DNA from: Yersinia nurmii | Lineage (GTDB): Bacteria > Pseudomonadota > Gammaproteobacteria > Enterobacterales > Enterobacteriaceae | DNA: 64,000 nucleotides | Direction: 5' to 3' | Assembly (NCBI RefSeq): GCF_001112925.1 | Contig: NZ_CPYD01000005.1 | Coordinates: 62,001 to 126,000, forward strand | Part shown: positions 9,272-21,446 of the stretch, piece after piece | How the letters are laid out: every line of letters begins with the position of its first letter | Position numbering within the stretch: the stretch's first letter is position 1 | Translations under genes and position numbers: made by a program | Notes under the pieces: generated by a model | What the model was told of the DNA's origin: nothing | Databases searched by the model: none | The model's input: the letters and a program-made list of their open reading frames with translations, nothing else

Positions 9272-10006
9272 TTATTTTTTTTCTGCTGCGTGCTGAGCAA
9301 CTTCGGCATCAAGCTGCTCAATTTTGGTCGCCATCAGATTACGGCAATGCTCGGCAAGTTCGCGCACTCGCTCTTTACTGTAGCCGCTGGTATCAATAGG
9401 TGGCAGCATTTCTACTATCACTAATCCATTATTCCAACGGTTCAAATTAATATTACCATTGGTATTGGAAACACAAATCGGCACGATAGGTACGCCAGCG
9501 GCGATAGCAGCATGGAAAGCGCCGGTTTTAAACGGTAGCAGGCCACGACCGCGGCTGCGGGTTCCTTCTGGGAACATCCAGATAGAAATATTACGTTTCT
9601 TAACCTGCTCAACCACTTGCGCAATAGTTCCGTGGGCTTTAGCGCGATTATCTCGGTCAATCAGCAGGTTACCGGTCAGCCAATACAGTGGCCCAAACAA
9701 TGGAATCCACAGCAGGCTTTTTTTACCAACGGTTACCGTACCAGGCTGAACCACATTCGACATGGTAACCATATCGTAATTATTCTGGTGGTTAGCGATA
9801 TAGATACAGTTGCCATACTCTGCGGCTTCCGCTGGAATACGCTGTTCAACGGTGATACCGAATAATCGGGACATTCGGCCAAACAGGTGTCCGAAGGTCG
9901 CAACGTGGCGGGGATTTCGTGGACTGAAAAGACAGTAAATCGAACCGAACACACACACCAATAAGCAATACAAAACCGCCAGTACTGAGCGCAAAATTAA
10001 TAACAT
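9272..10006 (-). CDS. plsC: 1-acyl-sn-glycerol-3-phosphate acyltransferase PlsC
   Basis: A 244-residue inner-membrane acyltransferase converting lysophosphatidic acid to phosphatidic acid in phospholipid synthesis. The catalytic NHQNNYD motif (HxxxxD) and the substrate motif FPEGTRSRGRG are both present. An N-terminal hydrophobic segment (residues ~2-25) anchors it. It is followed by ftsP and preceded by parC on the same strand, the same order as E. coli parC-plsC-ftsP. Confidence 0.95.
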   Translation of the reverse strand: MLLILRSVLAVLYCLLVCVFGSIYCLFSPRNPRHVATFGHLFGRMSRLFGITVEQRIPAEAAEYGNCIYIANHQNNYDMVTMSNVVQPGTVTVGKKSLLWIPLFGPLYWLTGNLLIDRDNRAKAHGTIAQVVEQVKKRNISIWMFPEGTRSRGRGLLPFKTGAFHAAIAAGVPIVPICVSNTNGNINLNRWNNGLVIVEMLPPIDTSGYSKERVRELAEHCRNLMATKIEQLDAEVAQHAAEKK

Positions 10007-10180
10007 AACAACCTCTTGAAAACCTAATCGACGCTAGTATAGCGGCTGCGATAAAAAAACACCGCGTAGATTCACCGCCATAATAAATTGCCATTACAGA
10101 AGGTTCAAATAATCTGGGGAAAAGGCCAACGGCCATGGCTGATCGATCAAAGCGGGTAAACGGATTAAATCAATGCCGAT

Positions 10181-10215
10181 GCGGATTGCCAGCCTGAATA
10201 TGACTGGCAATCCGC
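10181..10215 (-). terminator. parC terminator-like hairpin
   Basis: Perfect 12-bp inverted repeat (GCGGATTGCCAG and complement) with an 11-nt loop, 14 bases after the parC stop. The following minus-strand sequence contains only a short T run. Confidence 0.55.
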
Positions 10216-10228
10216 TCAGGGACAATAG

Positions 10229-12502
10229 TTACGCGTTATTTTCAGGCTGTTCAGGCCGCGCTGGCGCGTCCACTTCAACCCGGTCTATCTTCTGCAACCC
10301 TCGAGGCAACGGCGAGCCTTTGCGTCCACGTTCCGCGCGGAATTTCTGTAAATCTTCCGGACGCAGCGTCAGCTTGCGTTTGCCGAAGTACAGCGTCACT
10401 GAGGTCTGCGGAGGCAAGACAAACAGCCAAGCCAGCCCGTCTTCCCCTGCCGCCGCCTGCGCCGCCGGAATAGAGACGATCTTATTCCCTTTCCCTTTCG
10501 ACAATTCCGGCAAATCGGCCACTGGGAACATCAGCATACGTCCAGCCATGGTGATGGAAAGCAACATATCATCTGGGCCATGAATTTCCAGCGGTGGCAA
10601 CGCTTTCGCGTTTTCCGGTAGCGTAATCATGGCTTTACCCGCACGGTTCTTAGCCACCAGATCGTTGAAAGTACAGACAAAACCGTAACCAGCATTAGAA
10701 GCCATCAACAGTTTTTGATCGTCCGGAGCCATCAACACCTGCTCAATGGTCGCTCCCGGAGGCGGCGTTAGCTTACCGGTTAGCGGTTCACCTTGCCCAC
10801 GCGCAGACGGTAGCGTCAGCGGATCTAGCGCATAGCTGCGCCCGGTGGAGTCAATAAACACCACCGGCTGATTACTCTTGCCGCGAGCAGCGGAGCGGAA
10901 GCTATCTCCCGCTTTATAACTTAAACCGCTTGGATCAATATCGTGGCCTTTGGCGCTTCGCACCCAGCCCATCTCAGACAGGACAATAGTTACCGGCTCA
11001 GAAGGCACAATATCGTGCTCGCTCATCGCCTTGGCTTCACTACGTTCGGTCAGCGGCGAACGACGATCATCACCATAAGCGACCGCATCTGCCTGAATTT
11101 CTTTTTTGATCAGCGTATTCAGCTTGCGTTCAGAAGCCAGTAGCGCCTGCAATTGATCGCGCTCTTTCGCCAGTTCATCCTGCTCGCCACGAATCTTCAC
11201 CTCTTCCAGCTTGGCCAGATGACGAAGTTTCAGTTCCAGAATAGCTTCGGCCTGCGTTTCGGAAATCCCGAAATGCTGCATGAGCAATGGCTTAGGCTCA
11301 TCTTCGGTACGAATAATATGAATCACTTCGTCGATATTCAGGAAGGCGACTAATAAACCCTCTAAAATATGCAGACGCTTCAATACCTTATCAAGACGAT
11401 AGTTCAAACGCTTACGCACGGTATTGCGGCGGAACTCCAACCATTCGGTCAGAATATCTAGCAAGCCTTTCACCGAAGGACGATGATCCAGACCGATCAT
11501 ATTCATATTGATGCGGTAGCTGCGTTCCAGATCGGTTGTCGCGAATAGGTGGTTCATCACCTGTTCGAGATCGACGCGGTTGGTCCGCGGCACGATCACT
11601 AGCCGAGTCGGATTTTCATGATCCGATTCATCGCGCAAATCCTCTACCATCGGCAGCTTTTTCGCTCGCATCTGGCTGGCGATTTGTTCCAGAACCTTGG
11701 CACCGGAAACCTGATGAGGCAACGCCGTAATCACCGCGCTGCCGTCTTCTTTTTTCCATACCGCGCGCATCCGCACAGAGCCACGACCATTCTGATAAAT
11801 CTTACGAATTTCGTCTCTTGGCGTAATGATTTCCGCTTCGGTTGGGAAATCAGGGCCTTGTACGAACTCTAGCAATTCTTCCAGCGAGGTCTGCGGCTTA
11901 TCAATCAACGCCACGACCGCCTGAGCAATCTCCCGCACGTTATGCGGAGGAATATCCGTCGCCATACCTACGGCAATGCCGGTAGTACCGTTCAGCAGTA
12001 TGTTTGGCAGGCGCGCAGGCAGCATTTTCGGCTCCTGCATGGTGCCGTCAAAGTTTGGCACCCAATCCACCGTTCCCTGCCCCAATTCACCCAGCAGCAC
12101 TTCGGCATATTTGGATAAACGAGATTCGGTATAACGCATCGCTGCGAACGATTTAGGATCGTCCGGCGCCCCCCAGTTACCCTGCCCGTCCACCAGCGGG
12201 TAACGGTAAGAGAACGGCTGCGCCATCAATACCATAGCTTCATAACAGGCGCTATCGCCGTGAGGATGGTATTTACCCAGCACGTCACCCACGGTACGCG
12301 CTGATTTCTTAAATTTGGCACTGTTGCTCAGACCCAGTTCGGACATGGCATAGACAATGCGGCGTTGTACCGGCTTTAAACCATCGCCGATAAACGGCAA
12401 CGCCCGATCCATGATGACGTACATGGAATAGTTCAAATAGGCGTTTTCAGTAAATGTGTGCAGCGGTAAGCGCTCTGCACCGTCATGAGTCAAATCACTC
12501 AT
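10229..12502 (-). CDS. parC: DNA topoisomerase IV subunit A ParC
   Basis: A 757-residue type IIA topoisomerase A subunit that, with ParE, decatenates daughter chromosomes. The breakage-reunion domain carries the catalytic Tyr in [13 protein letters not shown] (about residue 124). The quinolone-resistance region [12 protein letters not shown] keeps Ser and Glu at the positions equivalent to E. coli S80 and E84, here shifted by four residues because the N-terminus is four residues longer. The C-terminal half has the degenerate beta-pinwheel repeats. The very C-terminus ([12 protein letters not shown]) diverges from E. coli. parE lies at 15.1 kb on the same strand, separated by mdaB, ygiN and a LysR gene. 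Confidence 0.97.
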   Translation of the reverse strand: MSDLTHDGAERLPLHTFTENAYLNYSMYVIMDRALPFIGDGLKPVQRRIVYAMSELGLSNSAKFKKSARTVGDVLGKYHPHGDSACYEAMVLMAQPFSYRYPLVDGQGNWGAPDDPKSFAAMRYTESRLSKYAEVLLGELGQGTVDWVPNFDGTMQEPKMLPARLPNILLNGTTGIAVGMATDIPPHNVREIAQAVVALIDKPQTSLEELLEFVQGPDFPTEAEIITPRDEIRKIYQNGRGSVRMRAVWKKEDGSAVITALPHQVSGAKVLEQIASQMRAKKLPMVEDLRDESDHENPTRLVIVPRTNRVDLEQVMNHLFATTDLERSYRINMNMIGLDHRPSVKGLLDILTEWLEFRRNTVRKRLNYRLDKVLKRLHILEGLLVAFLNIDEVIHIIRTEDEPKPLLMQHFGISETQAEAILELKLRHLAKLEEVKIRGEQDELAKERDQLQALLASERKLNTLIKKEIQADAVAYGDDRRSPLTERSEAKAMSEHDIVPSEPVTIVLSEMGWVRSAKGHDIDPSGLSYKAGDSFRSAARGKSNQPVVFIDSTGRSYALDPLTLPSARGQGEPLTGKLTPPPGATIEQVLMAPDDQKLLMASNAGYGFVCTFNDLVAKNRAGKAMITLPENAKALPPLEIHGPDDMLLSITMAGRMLMFPVADLPELSKGKGNKIVSIPAAQAAAGEDGLAWLFVLPPQTSVTLYFGKRKLTLRPEDLQKFRAERGRKGSPLPRGLQKIDRVEVDAPARPEQPENNA

Positions 12503-12691
12503 TACTTAATTATCCTCAGACTCGGGCTAGAAGATCGTGGCTTACAGCCAATCATCACCAGAAGTTCATTATAGATTTCTGCTCGCGATAGTAACTCATC
12601 TGCGGGGTAACTGTCACAAATCCAAAGCAATCTACGCGGGCAAACCTGTCCGTTTTCGCCGCAAGCCACGAATTTTGCCATCTGGCGCTTT

Positions 12692-12799
12692 TGTCGCTAA
12701 AAGCGACAGTTAGGATGAATATCCCCACTTTGTTGCTTTTGAGTCAAAACTGTTCTGCTTAACAGCCTATTTTTCTATGCTAATGCAATCATTAGCATA
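12692..12799 (+). promoter_or_regulatory. two palindromes in the parC-mdaB interval
   Basis: The 387-base interval between divergent parC and mdaB holds two perfect inverted repeats. One is TGTCGCT/AGCGACA (12692-12708, 3-nt spacer). The other is TATGCTAATG with its complement (12776-12799, 4-nt spacer CAAT). The second ends 90 bases before the mdaB ATG. A 10+4+10 perfect dyad is more regular than a random interval sequence would give and looks like a repressor/activator operator for mdaB-ygiN. The cognate protein is not identified. Confidence 0.45.
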
Positions 12800-12889
12800 C
12801 TCTGAATTCGAGATAGGCCAGAAATAATAGTCACGCTGTGTACAGCATGTTGTTTTCACTGGTTGTCTTCACGCCACCCGGAGTATTCC

Positions 12890-13471
12890 ATGAGTAACAT
12901 ACTGATTATTAATGCAAAGAAAGAATTTGCCCACTCAAAAGGGGCATTGAACGATACGCTGACCAAGGTTGCGACCGAGTGTTTGCAAGAAATCGGTCAT
13001 CAGGTAAAGGTCACGGTTGTTGATCAAGGCTATAATATTGAAACTGAAATTCAGAATTTCCTCTGGGCCGATACGGTTATCTATCAGATGCCGGGTTGGT
13101 GGATGGGGCCACCTTGGATTTTGAAAAAGTATATCGACGAAATCTTTACCGAAGGTCATGGCCGTTTGTATCAAAGCGATGGTCGTAGCCGTTCGGAAAA
13201 CAGCAAAAAATACGGTTCTGGTGGCCTGATTCAAGGTAAAACATACATGCTTTCCGTGACCTGGAATGCGCCGGCAGAAGCCTTTACCGATCCAAATCAG
13301 TTCTTCCAGGGCGTTGGTGTGGACGGCGTTTATCTGCCCGTTCATAAAGCGAATCAATTTCTTGGCATGGAACCTCTGCCAACTTTTATGTGCAACGACG
13401 TGATTAAACAGCCGGACATCGAAGGTGATATTGCGCGTTATCGCCAGCATTTATCAACGCTGTTCGCCTAA
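12890..13471 (+). CDS. mdaB: NADPH:quinone reductase MdaB
   Basis: A 193-residue flavodoxin-fold NAD(P)H quinone oxidoreductase (FAD) that reduces quinones by two electrons in the cytosol and protects against quinone and oxidative stress. The motifs QMPGWWMGPPWILKKYIDE and SVTWNAPAEAF align with E. coli MdaB throughout. The ATG at 12890 has CGGAG upstream; a start nine codons earlier lacks a site. ygiN follows after 24 bases, so mdaB-ygiN is a likely operon, and the pair functions in a quinone redox cycle. Confidence 0.93.
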   Translation: MSNILIINAKKEFAHSKGALNDTLTKVATECLQEIGHQVKVTVVDQGYNIETEIQNFLWADTVIYQMPGWWMGPPWILKKYIDEIFTEGHGRLYQSDGRSRSENSKKYGSGGLIQGKTYMLSVTWNAPAEAFTDPNQFFQGVGVDGVYLPVHKANQFLGMEPLPTFMCNDVIKQPDIEGDIARYRQHLSTLFA

Positions 13472-13495
13472 AGCCCAGCCCGATTTGGAGTGGTT

Positions 13496-13816
13496 ATGAT
13501 TAGCGTTTTTGCAGAAATTCAGGTTAAACCGGGCCGCCGTCAGGCGGTACTGGATTCCTTTGCCCAACTGCTGCCGGACGTATTGGCAGAGAAAGGCTGC
13601 AGCGCCTATGTGCCCCTGGTTGATGTGCCAACTCAGCTAGCTTGGCAACACAAAGCACCTCATTCCATTTTTATGTGGGAACAGTGGGCCAGCGTGCAAC
13701 ATTTGGAACAACATCTCGCCATGCCGCATATGAAGCAGCATCAGGAACGAGTGAAGGACGATGTGTTGAACGTAGTCATCAATATTATTGATCACGCCCT
13801 GCCAGCCAAAGCCTGA
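13496..13816 (+). CDS. ygiN: quinol monooxygenase YgiN
   Basis: A 106-residue antibiotic-biosynthesis-monooxygenase (ABM) fold protein, a ferredoxin-like barrel dimer. E. coli YgiN oxidises menadiol to menadione and interacts functionally with MdaB. The conserved pattern ISVFAEIQVKPGRRQAVLDSF at the start and the HLEQHLAMPHMK helix are present. The ATG at 13496 is five bases after GGAG; GTG and GTT codons just upstream read as false starts. It is the last gene of the mdaB unit, converging on the LysR gene. Confidence 0.9.
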   Translation: MISVFAEIQVKPGRRQAVLDSFAQLLPDVLAEKGCSAYVPLVDVPTQLAWQHKAPHSIFMWEQWASVQHLEQHLAMPHMKQHQERVKDDVLNVVINIIDHALPAKA

Positions 13817-13885
13817 TGAATTTATATCGATAACTTTTATGTCTGTCGCTTGAAGTCAGTAACACCCAATCAATGACATATTGAT

Positions 13886-13913
13886 AGATTGCAGATTGCA
13901 GATTGCAGATTGG
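13886..13913. repeat. 7-bp tandem repeat
   Basis: AGATTGC is repeated three times and followed by AGATTGG, giving four near-identical 7-mers in the ygiN-LysR interval. Nothing coding overlaps it. Confidence 0.8.
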
Positions 13914-14071
13914 GGCAATATGACAAACAAACTGACCTTTAAGCACGCATCCCACTCCGTGACTGAAGTCAGTAAAAGCGATCAACATCCCCGCAGAATG
14001 AAAGCTAAAAAGTGTAATGTGTCTACCGGTTATCCGCCCTCATCGGGTAGCCGGATTTTCCCAATCTACGA

Positions 14072-14998
14072 CTATTTTTCCGCTTTGAGCCAATGGCTAC
14101 CCTGCAAGCGAATCTGCTCACTCACATAATCCAGAAAACAGGTGATCCTCGCGGCCAGCTGCGTATTGCGATAATAAACCGCATTGATCGGTTGCCAGGC
14201 TTCCAGCGTTTGCTCCGCTAGCACCTGTACCAAACGTCCTTCCAACTGATCTTTCTGCGTCATAAAGTCGGACAACTCGACGATTCCTTGCCCATTCAGC
14301 GCCAAATGGCGCAAAGTTTCTCCGCTGGATGCCGCCAGGCTAGGCGTTATCGATGAGCGACCGCCGGGCAAATAAGGCAACGCCCACTGATTCAGAAATT
14401 CCGGTTGAGTAAATCCTAATAAACTGTGTTCAGCTAGCGCTTCTATCGTTTCTGGCGCGCCGTGGCGCTGAATATATTCCGGGCTAGCCAGAATCCGCAG
14501 ACGACTGGAACCCAATAAGCGGGCATGAATCGTCGAGTCGCGTAGAGCGCCAATACGTATGGCAATATCCGTTCGCTGCTCCAACAGATCAATATTCAGA
14601 TCGTCGGTATTCAACTCCAGATCGATCTGCGGATATAACTCGCGAAAACCGCCAATCATCGGCACGATCACATGCTGCATAAAAGGCACCGCGGCATTGA
14701 CTCGCAGCCTCCCGGCTGGTTTCAGCCGTCGCAGTGCGATTTGTTCTTCGGCATCATCCACCGCGCCAATAATCTGCCGAGCGTGAGCCAGAAACAGCTC
14801 TCCTTCCTCGGTTAACTCCAACCGACGCGTGGTACGCCGCAGCAAGGTGGTTTCCAGTTTTTGTTCCAGACGGCTCAGCGCCCGGCTAATACCCGATGTG
14901 GTTTGATTGCGCTGTTCCGCCGCCGCCGTGATCGAACCGCTGTCCACCACCGAGATAAAAGCTTGAAGTTCTTCTAAGGTGATTTTCATTATTGACAT
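14072..14998 (-). CDS. LysR-family transcriptional regulator
   Basis: A 308-residue LysR-type regulator with an N-terminal winged HTH (LEELQAFISVVDSGSITAAA, then TTSGISRALSRLE) and a C-terminal periplasmic-binding-protein-like effector domain. It resembles the DmlR/CrgA-type subgroup that regulates a nearby operon, but the specific orthologue is not recognised. Two in-frame ATGs (14998 and 14989) are possible; neither has a strong ribosome site. It is convergent with mdaB-ygiN and lies between ygiN and parE, where E. coli has no such gene. Regulation of mdaB is a possibility suggested only by proximity. Confidence 0.8.
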   Translation of the reverse strand: MSIMKITLEELQAFISVVDSGSITAAAEQRNQTTSGISRALSRLEQKLETTLLRRTTRRLELTEEGELFLAHARQIIGAVDDAEEQIALRRLKPAGRLRVNAAVPFMQHVIVPMIGGFRELYPQIDLELNTDDLNIDLLEQRTDIAIRIGALRDSTIHARLLGSSRLRILASPEYIQRHGAPETIEALAEHSLLGFTQPEFLNQWALPYLPGGRSSITPSLAASSGETLRHLALNGQGIVELSDFMTQKDQLEGRLVQVLAEQTLEAWQPINAVYYRNTQLAARITCFLDYVSEQIRLQGSHWLKAEK

Positions 14999-15070
14999 CC
15001 AGGCAAAGATTTAAGCTATTTAACCGCAAAACTCTATAGAAATGAAGCTGTGCTTAACGGCCAGAAACCA

Positions 15071-15106
15071 CGACGCCCGGATCTGCAAGAATGCAGCCGG
15101 GCGTCG
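15071..15106 (-). terminator. parE terminator
   Basis: Strong two-part hairpin: a 10-bp outer stem (CGACGCCCGG and complement), then CTGCA/TGCAG around an AGAA loop, with only an AT bulge between. On the minus strand it is followed by TGGTTTCTGG. It lies 27 bases past the parE stop. Confidence 0.65.
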
Positions 15107-15133
15107 TTTAACGCAGAGATCCGCAAAAAAGAA

Positions 15134-17047
<1,914 letters not shown>

Positions 17048-17127
17048 CTAAGGGTTGGAGGGCTAGCGGTGACAGCCGGGTGAGTGATTACACTCACCGT
17101 ATCTGGCGGCGATAACGTCACGCTGTA

Positions 17128-17709
17128 TCAGGCAGTCGTTAGCCCTAAAAAATTCACAATCGGTGAGAAATAGTGTTCAAAGCCTACAAAGGCATGATTT
17201 CCACCTGATTCTACCGTTTGTCGACAAGAGGTGTAATAAGCAACCGCCTGTCGATAATCGAGGATTTCGTCCCCGGTTTGTTGCAATAGCCAGAGCAAAT
17301 CAGGCGATTCCAACGGATCTATTTGCATGACTTTCAAGTCATAAACGTGACGAGACTCTAACACATATTGCTGACCCGTGTAGGGGTTCTGATTTTGCCC
17401 CAGATAATCAATCAACAGCTCAAAAGGACGTACCGCCGGGTTAACTATCACCGCCGGAATGCTGAAACACTGGGAAAGCCAAGTGGCATAATATCCACCC
17501 AGCGAGGAGCCGACAATGCCCAGATTCTGCCCGGCCTTGCTCATAATGATATCTTCCAGCATTACCGCCGCCTCTGCCGGATACGGTGGCAACTGCGGTA
17601 CCAACATCTCAATGTGCGGATGATTTTCCTGCAACCAGCTTTTGAACGCGGTGGCTTTCGCTGACTGCGGAGAGCTGTTGAAACCATGCAGATAAAGAAG
17701 AGTATTCAT
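17128..17709 (-). CDS. yqiA: esterase YqiA
   Basis: A 193-residue alpha/beta hydrolase of the UPF0227/YqiA type, active on short acyl esters (palmitoyl-CoA and p-nitrophenyl butyrate in E. coli). The nucleophile elbow is GSSLGGYYA, the oxyanion region is [14 protein letters not shown], and the catalytic His lies in GGNHAFVG. The start ATG shares one base with the TAA stop of cpdA (TAATG), which implies translational coupling. It closes the nudF-yqiB-cpdA-yqiA operon, with a weak 8-bp hairpin at 17079-17098. Confidence 0.9.
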   Translation of the reverse strand: MNTLLYLHGFNSSPQSAKATAFKSWLQENHPHIEMLVPQLPPYPAEAAVMLEDIIMSKAGQNLGIVGSSLGGYYATWLSQCFSIPAVIVNPAVRPFELLIDYLGQNQNPYTGQQYVLESRHVYDLKVMQIDPLESPDLLWLLQQTGDEILDYRQAVAYYTSCRQTVESGGNHAFVGFEHYFSPIVNFLGLTTA

Positions 17710-18536
17710 TAATAGCCGTCCGCATCCATATTGGGGTTGAACTCGTCACTGTCCAAGCGGCGTACTTCCGTTTCCAGCGTACCGTCCGGCAATAAATCGA
17801 GGTAACGCCATCCCGGCGCTACGGTATCCAGAGTAAAGTTAGTACAGTGCGGTTTGAATTGCACACAGGTTGACGGGCTGGCCAGCAGGCGCTTGCCATA
17901 CCAATCGAGATCCAACTCCTGATGAATATGTCCACACAGCAGCGTAGTGACGCGCGGATAGCGAATCAGTACATCGGCCAGCATATGGGCGTTGCGCAGA
18001 CTGTGTTGATCCAACCAAGTACAGCCGGACGGCATCGGATGGTGATGCAGCAAAATCAAAGTGTAGCGTTCTGGATGAGCCTGTAAGCAGCGTTCCATCC
18101 ACTCTAGCTGATGTTCGCTTAACTCACCGTAAGGCACACCAAAGACCTGGCTGTCTAATAAGAGAATCTGCCAATTATTGCCCACAAACGCCTGTTTTGA
18201 TGGCGCAATATTTGCCTCGGCCAGCACATCTACCATTGCAGGCTGGAAATCATGATTTCCCGGCAACCAAAGGCATGGCGCAGACAAACGGGCAATACCC
18301 TGCGCAAAATGCTGATAAGCCGCTATAGACTGATCCTGTGCCAGATCGCCGGTCGCAACGATCAGATCATAGGGGTACTTTTCGGCAATAATTGCATCCA
18401 ATACCGCACGATAGCTGCGTCCAGTATTGACACCCAGCAAGGTTTCATCCTCACCAGCAAAAAGGTGGGTATCTGTTATTTGTAATATTCTGACCCTGGC
18501 CCCACTCGCCATAGGCAGTTCAAACAGGCTTTCCAA
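17709..18536 (-). CDS. cpdA: 3',5'-cyclic-AMP phosphodiesterase CpdA
   Basis: A 275-residue class III cyclic nucleotide phosphodiesterase that lowers cAMP. All metallophosphoesterase motifs are present in order: DTHLF, GDLAQD, GNHD, LLHHHP and GHIHQ. The start is TTG, preceded by AAGGA at a suitable distance, and aligns with the TTG-started E. coli protein (MESL..LP). It follows yqiB by 24 bases and overlaps yqiA by one base. Confidence 0.95.
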   Translation of the reverse strand: MESLFELPMASGARVRILQITDTHLFAGEDETLLGVNTGRSYRAVLDAIIAEKYPYDLIVATGDLAQDQSIAAYQHFAQGIARLSAPCLWLPGNHDFQPAMVDVLAEANIAPSKQAFVGNNWQILLLDSQVFGVPYGELSEHQLEWMERCLQAHPERYTLILLHHHPMPSGCTWLDQHSLRNAHMLADVLIRYPRVTTLLCGHIHQELDLDWYGKRLLASPSTCVQFKPHCTNFTLDTVAPGWRYLDLLPDGTLETEVRRLDSDEFNPNMDADGY

Positions 18537-18560
18537 TTGGTATCCTTGTTTTAAGTCTGT

Positions 18561-18986
18561 CTAACAAACCGGAACCGCCACAGCTCCATGCGCCAAGCAA
18601 TAGCGCAACCAGTCAGCAAGAAACTGGTTAATTTGATGCTTTTCGTCCCGTTGATGCAACTTTTTATTCGGATAATCATAACTTGCTTTGAACCGGGAGA
18701 TCTGCTGACTGGCACACACTTCCGCTACCCTGGCATCATGATAAAGGCGTACCGACATCGAAGGCAGCCCCCAATGGCTGACGATTGGCGCAGTCTGCAC
18801 AATCTCAACCACCGTAGTGTAGCGAGTCGATTCTAGGATAGTTAACCGATAACGGGTGCTATTGACCTGATAAGCCATGCTTTCATTCACTTCGTCAGTG
18901 CGCGGCGTTAAACGACGCAATTGTGCGTAATTCGTTTCGCACACCCGCATCATTTCAGGAAAATCAGGCGTATAGCGTTTAGACAT
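18561..18986 (-). CDS. yqiB: DUF1249 protein YqiB
   Basis: A 141-residue cytosolic protein of the DUF1249 family with the conserved [15 protein letters not shown] opening and the C-terminal [19 protein letters not shown] segment. Biochemical role unknown. The start was set at the ATG at 18986, which overlaps the nudF stop by one base (TAATG) and matches the E. coli start; an upstream extension inside nudF is unlikely. It is co-transcribed between nudF and cpdA. Confidence 0.9.
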   Translation of the reverse strand: MSKRYTPDFPEMMRVCETNYAQLRRLTPRTDEVNESMAYQVNSTRYRLTILESTRYTTVVEIVQTAPIVSHWGLPSMSVRLYHDARVAEVCASQQISRFKASYDYPNKKLHQRDEKHQINQFLADWLRYCLAHGAVAVPVC

Positions 18987-19618
18987 TATTTTTCCCACTC
19001 TTTTCTCAGCAACTGATGGTGCAACGCCAGCCATTGTAATGCAATGACCGAGGCGGCGTTATCGATAACACCTTCTTCCACCCAGCGATAGGCCTGCTCG
19101 CGGCTAACCACGTGGACGCGAATATCTTCATTCTCCTCTTCCAGACCATGAATACCGGAGGCGGTGGTAGCATCCACTTCACCGACCATAATCGATAAAC
19201 GCTCGCTGGTACCACCGGGGCTGGCCAGATAACTCAATACCGGTTTACAGCGCCCAACGATGATACCCGCCTCTTCCTGCGCTTCGCGACGGGCGACGTC
19301 TTCCACACTTTCCCCCGGTTCGATCATGCCAGCAACCATCTCCAGCAGCCAAGGGGACTCACTGGAATCAAGAGCTGCGATACGCAGTTGCTCCACCAAC
19401 ACCACTTCGTCCCGAACCGGATCATAAGGAAGCAAAACCGCCGCATGACCGCGCTCAAAAATCTCCCTTTTTACCTCACCACTCATTTCACCGTTGAATA
19501 GGCGATGGCGGAAGCGATACAGATTCAATGAAAAAAAACCGCTGTAAAGTGACTCACGTGCAATAATTTCCACATCATTCTTATTCAAAGTTACCGGTGA
19601 CTCTTGGGGCAATGACAT
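18986..19618 (-). CDS. nudF: ADP-ribose pyrophosphatase NudF
   Basis: A 210-residue Nudix hydrolase converting ADP-ribose to AMP and ribose 5-phosphate. The Nudix box reads [20 protein letters not shown] plus AGI, fitting GX5EX7REUXEEXGU. The N-terminal domain (ETLYSGFF-like [15 protein letters not shown]) mediates dimerisation. GGAG stands upstream of the ATG. It is the first gene of the operon and is divergent from tolC, sharing a 329-base intergenic region. Confidence 0.94.
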   Translation of the reverse strand: MSLPQESPVTLNKNDVEIIARESLYSGFFSLNLYRFRHRLFNGEMSGEVKREIFERGHAAVLLPYDPVRDEVVLVEQLRIAALDSSESPWLLEMVAGMIEPGESVEDVARREAQEEAGIIVGRCKPVLSYLASPGGTSERLSIMVGEVDATTASGIHGLEEENEDIRVHVVSREQAYRWVEEGVIDNAASVIALQWLALHHQLLRKEWEK

Positions 19619-19834
19619 ATACTTTTCTCCTACCTGAGTATTGTGCCGATATACTAATTTTTTATGACACTCGTTTTACTGATATAAAAAGTAAAAGTCT
19701 TCGCGGATAAAAAATGATAAGCGGCGGGCTAGCTATGCTGTCTGAGTTTAAAATAGCAAGCGTGACGGCCTTATGGGAATGGTTGGAAGAATACTGGTTT
19801 AAGTTTGTGTTAGATTTAGGTAAATAAAGGCAAG

Positions 19835-19853
19835 ATGGCACAATCAGCCACCT
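19835..19853 (+). promoter_or_regulatory. marbox-like site upstream of tolC
   Basis: The 19-mer beginning ATGGCACAATC agrees with the published marbox consensus AYnGCACnnWnnRYYAAAY at all fixed positions except two of the three A residues before the last. It lies about 95 bases before the tolC ATG. E. coli tolC is activated by MarA/SoxS/Rob through such a site, so the same control is likely here. Confidence 0.5.
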
Positions 19854-19947
19854 TATCCCATTGGCAGACTCTGATAGAATCGGCAACAATTCGTCTATCG
19901 TCAGATACCATGGCAACATTTTGCGCACAACTGCTGCACAACAAGGA

Positions 19948-21411
19948 ATGCAAATGAAGAAACTGCTCCCCCTTCTTATCGGACTGAGCCTTGCCGGTTT
20001 CAGTACCATGAGCCAGGCAGAGAACCTGCTGCAAGTTTATAAACAAGCGCGGGACAGCAACCCCGACTTACGTAAATCTGCCGCTGACCGTGATGCTGCA
20101 TTCGAAAAAATCAATCAATCCCGCAGCCCGCTGTTACCACAGCTCGGTTTAGGCGCAGGTTATACCTATACCAACGGTTTCCGCGATAGCAATGGCATAG
20201 ACAGCAATTCCACCTCAGGATCGCTGCAACTGACCCAGACCATTTTTGATATGTCAAAATGGCGCGCGCTGACCTTACAGGAAAAAGCTGCCGGTATTCA
20301 GGACGTTTCGTTCCAGACCAGCGAACAATCGCTAATCCTGACCACCGCTACCGCCTATTTCAACGTACTGAGAGCGATTGACTCTCTGTCTTACGTTCAG
20401 GCGCAGAAAGAATCGGTATACCGTCAGTTGGATCAAACCACTCAGCGTTTTAACGTAGGTCTGGACCCAATCACCGACGTACAAAACGCCCGCGCCAGCT
20501 ATGATACCGTGCTGGCCGATGAAGTTACGGCGCGTAATAATCTGGATAACGCACTGGAAATTCTGCGTCAGGTTACCGGCGTTTACTACCCGGAACTGGC
20601 CTCTCTGAACGTTGAACGTTTGAAAACCGAGAAACCAGACGCAGTCAATAACCTGTTGAAAGAAGCAGAGAAACGCAACTTGGCGTTGCTAACTGCTCGC
20701 TTAAATCAGGATTTGGCTCGTGAGCAGATTAAAGCGGCCGAAACGGGCTATATGCCAACGATTGATCTGACCGCTTCTTCTTCAATTACTAATACCCGTT
20801 ACAGCGGTAGCGCCAGTTCGCAGCAAATCAATAATGACGCTGGTCAGAACAAAATCGGTGTGCAGCTTAGCCTGCCATTATACAGCGGCGGAGCCACCAA
20901 CTCGGCGGTTAAACAGGCGCAGTACAACTTTGTTGGTGCCAGCGAGCAGTTGGAAAGCGCACACCGTGGCGTTGTGCAGAACGTTCGTTCTTCGTTTAAT
21001 AACATTTCGGCGTCAATCAGCAGCATCAATGCCTACAAACAGGTTGTGATTTCAGCCCAAAGTTCATTGGATGCCATTGAAGCCGGTTATCAGGTGGGAA
21101 CGCGTACCATCCTGGATGTGTTGACTGCAACCACCACGCTGTACAATGCGAAACAGCAGTTAGCCAATGCCCGTTATGACTATCTGATCAATCAGTTAAA
21201 CATTAAATCTGCTCTGGGCACGCTGAATCAGAACGATTTAATGTCGCTGAACGCAGTATTGGATAAGCCGGTTCCAACTGCACCAGACGCTGTAGCTCCT
21301 GAAGGCAAACAGCAACCTGCGGGCAGCTACGCACAAACCGCGTCTCAAACTGTACCTGTGACTCAGCCAGCGACAACAACTCGTAGTTCTGGTAATCCAT
21401 TCCGCAACTGA
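19948..21411 (+). CDS. tolC: outer-membrane efflux channel TolC
   Basis: A 487-residue outer-membrane factor of the tripartite RND, ABC and MFS pumps. Residues 1-~24 are a Sec signal peptide (MKKLLPLLIGLSLAG... SQA|EN). Two duplicated OEP repeats follow, with coiled-coil helices such as AADRDAAFEKINQSRSPLLP and NNISASISSINAYKQ, and the ARASYDTVLADEVTARNNL segment. The protein ends with the NPFRN motif of the E. coli protein. The ATG at 19948 after AAGGA aligns with E. coli; a second ATG at 19954 is also possible. A hairpin terminator follows; ygiBC lies downstream in the same direction. Confidence 0.97.
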   Translation: MQMKKLLPLLIGLSLAGFSTMSQAENLLQVYKQARDSNPDLRKSAADRDAAFEKINQSRSPLLPQLGLGAGYTYTNGFRDSNGIDSNSTSGSLQLTQTIFDMSKWRALTLQEKAAGIQDVSFQTSEQSLILTTATAYFNVLRAIDSLSYVQAQKESVYRQLDQTTQRFNVGLDPITDVQNARASYDTVLADEVTARNNLDNALEILRQVTGVYYPELASLNVERLKTEKPDAVNNLLKEAEKRNLALLTARLNQDLAREQIKAAETGYMPTIDLTASSSITNTRYSGSASSQQINNDAGQNKIGVQLSLPLYSGGATNSAVKQAQYNFVGASEQLESAHRGVVQNVRSSFNNISASISSINAYKQVVISAQSSLDAIEAGYQVGTRTILDVLTATTTLYNAKQQLANARYDYLINQLNIKSALGTLNQNDLMSLNAVLDKPVPTAPDAVAPEGKQQPAGSYAQTASQTVPVTQPATTTRSSGNPFRN

Positions 21412-21446
21412 TTCTGACGTCGGCCTTTCCCCAAGGCTGACATTCT

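Noticed and set aside
12935-13450. 171-codon minus-strand frame inside mdaB
   Set aside because: Entirely antisense to mdaB, which is clearly the real gene.
13886-13913. CRISPR-like short array
   Set aside because: Units are 7 bp without spacers; simple tandem repeat only. No CRISPR array was found in the window.
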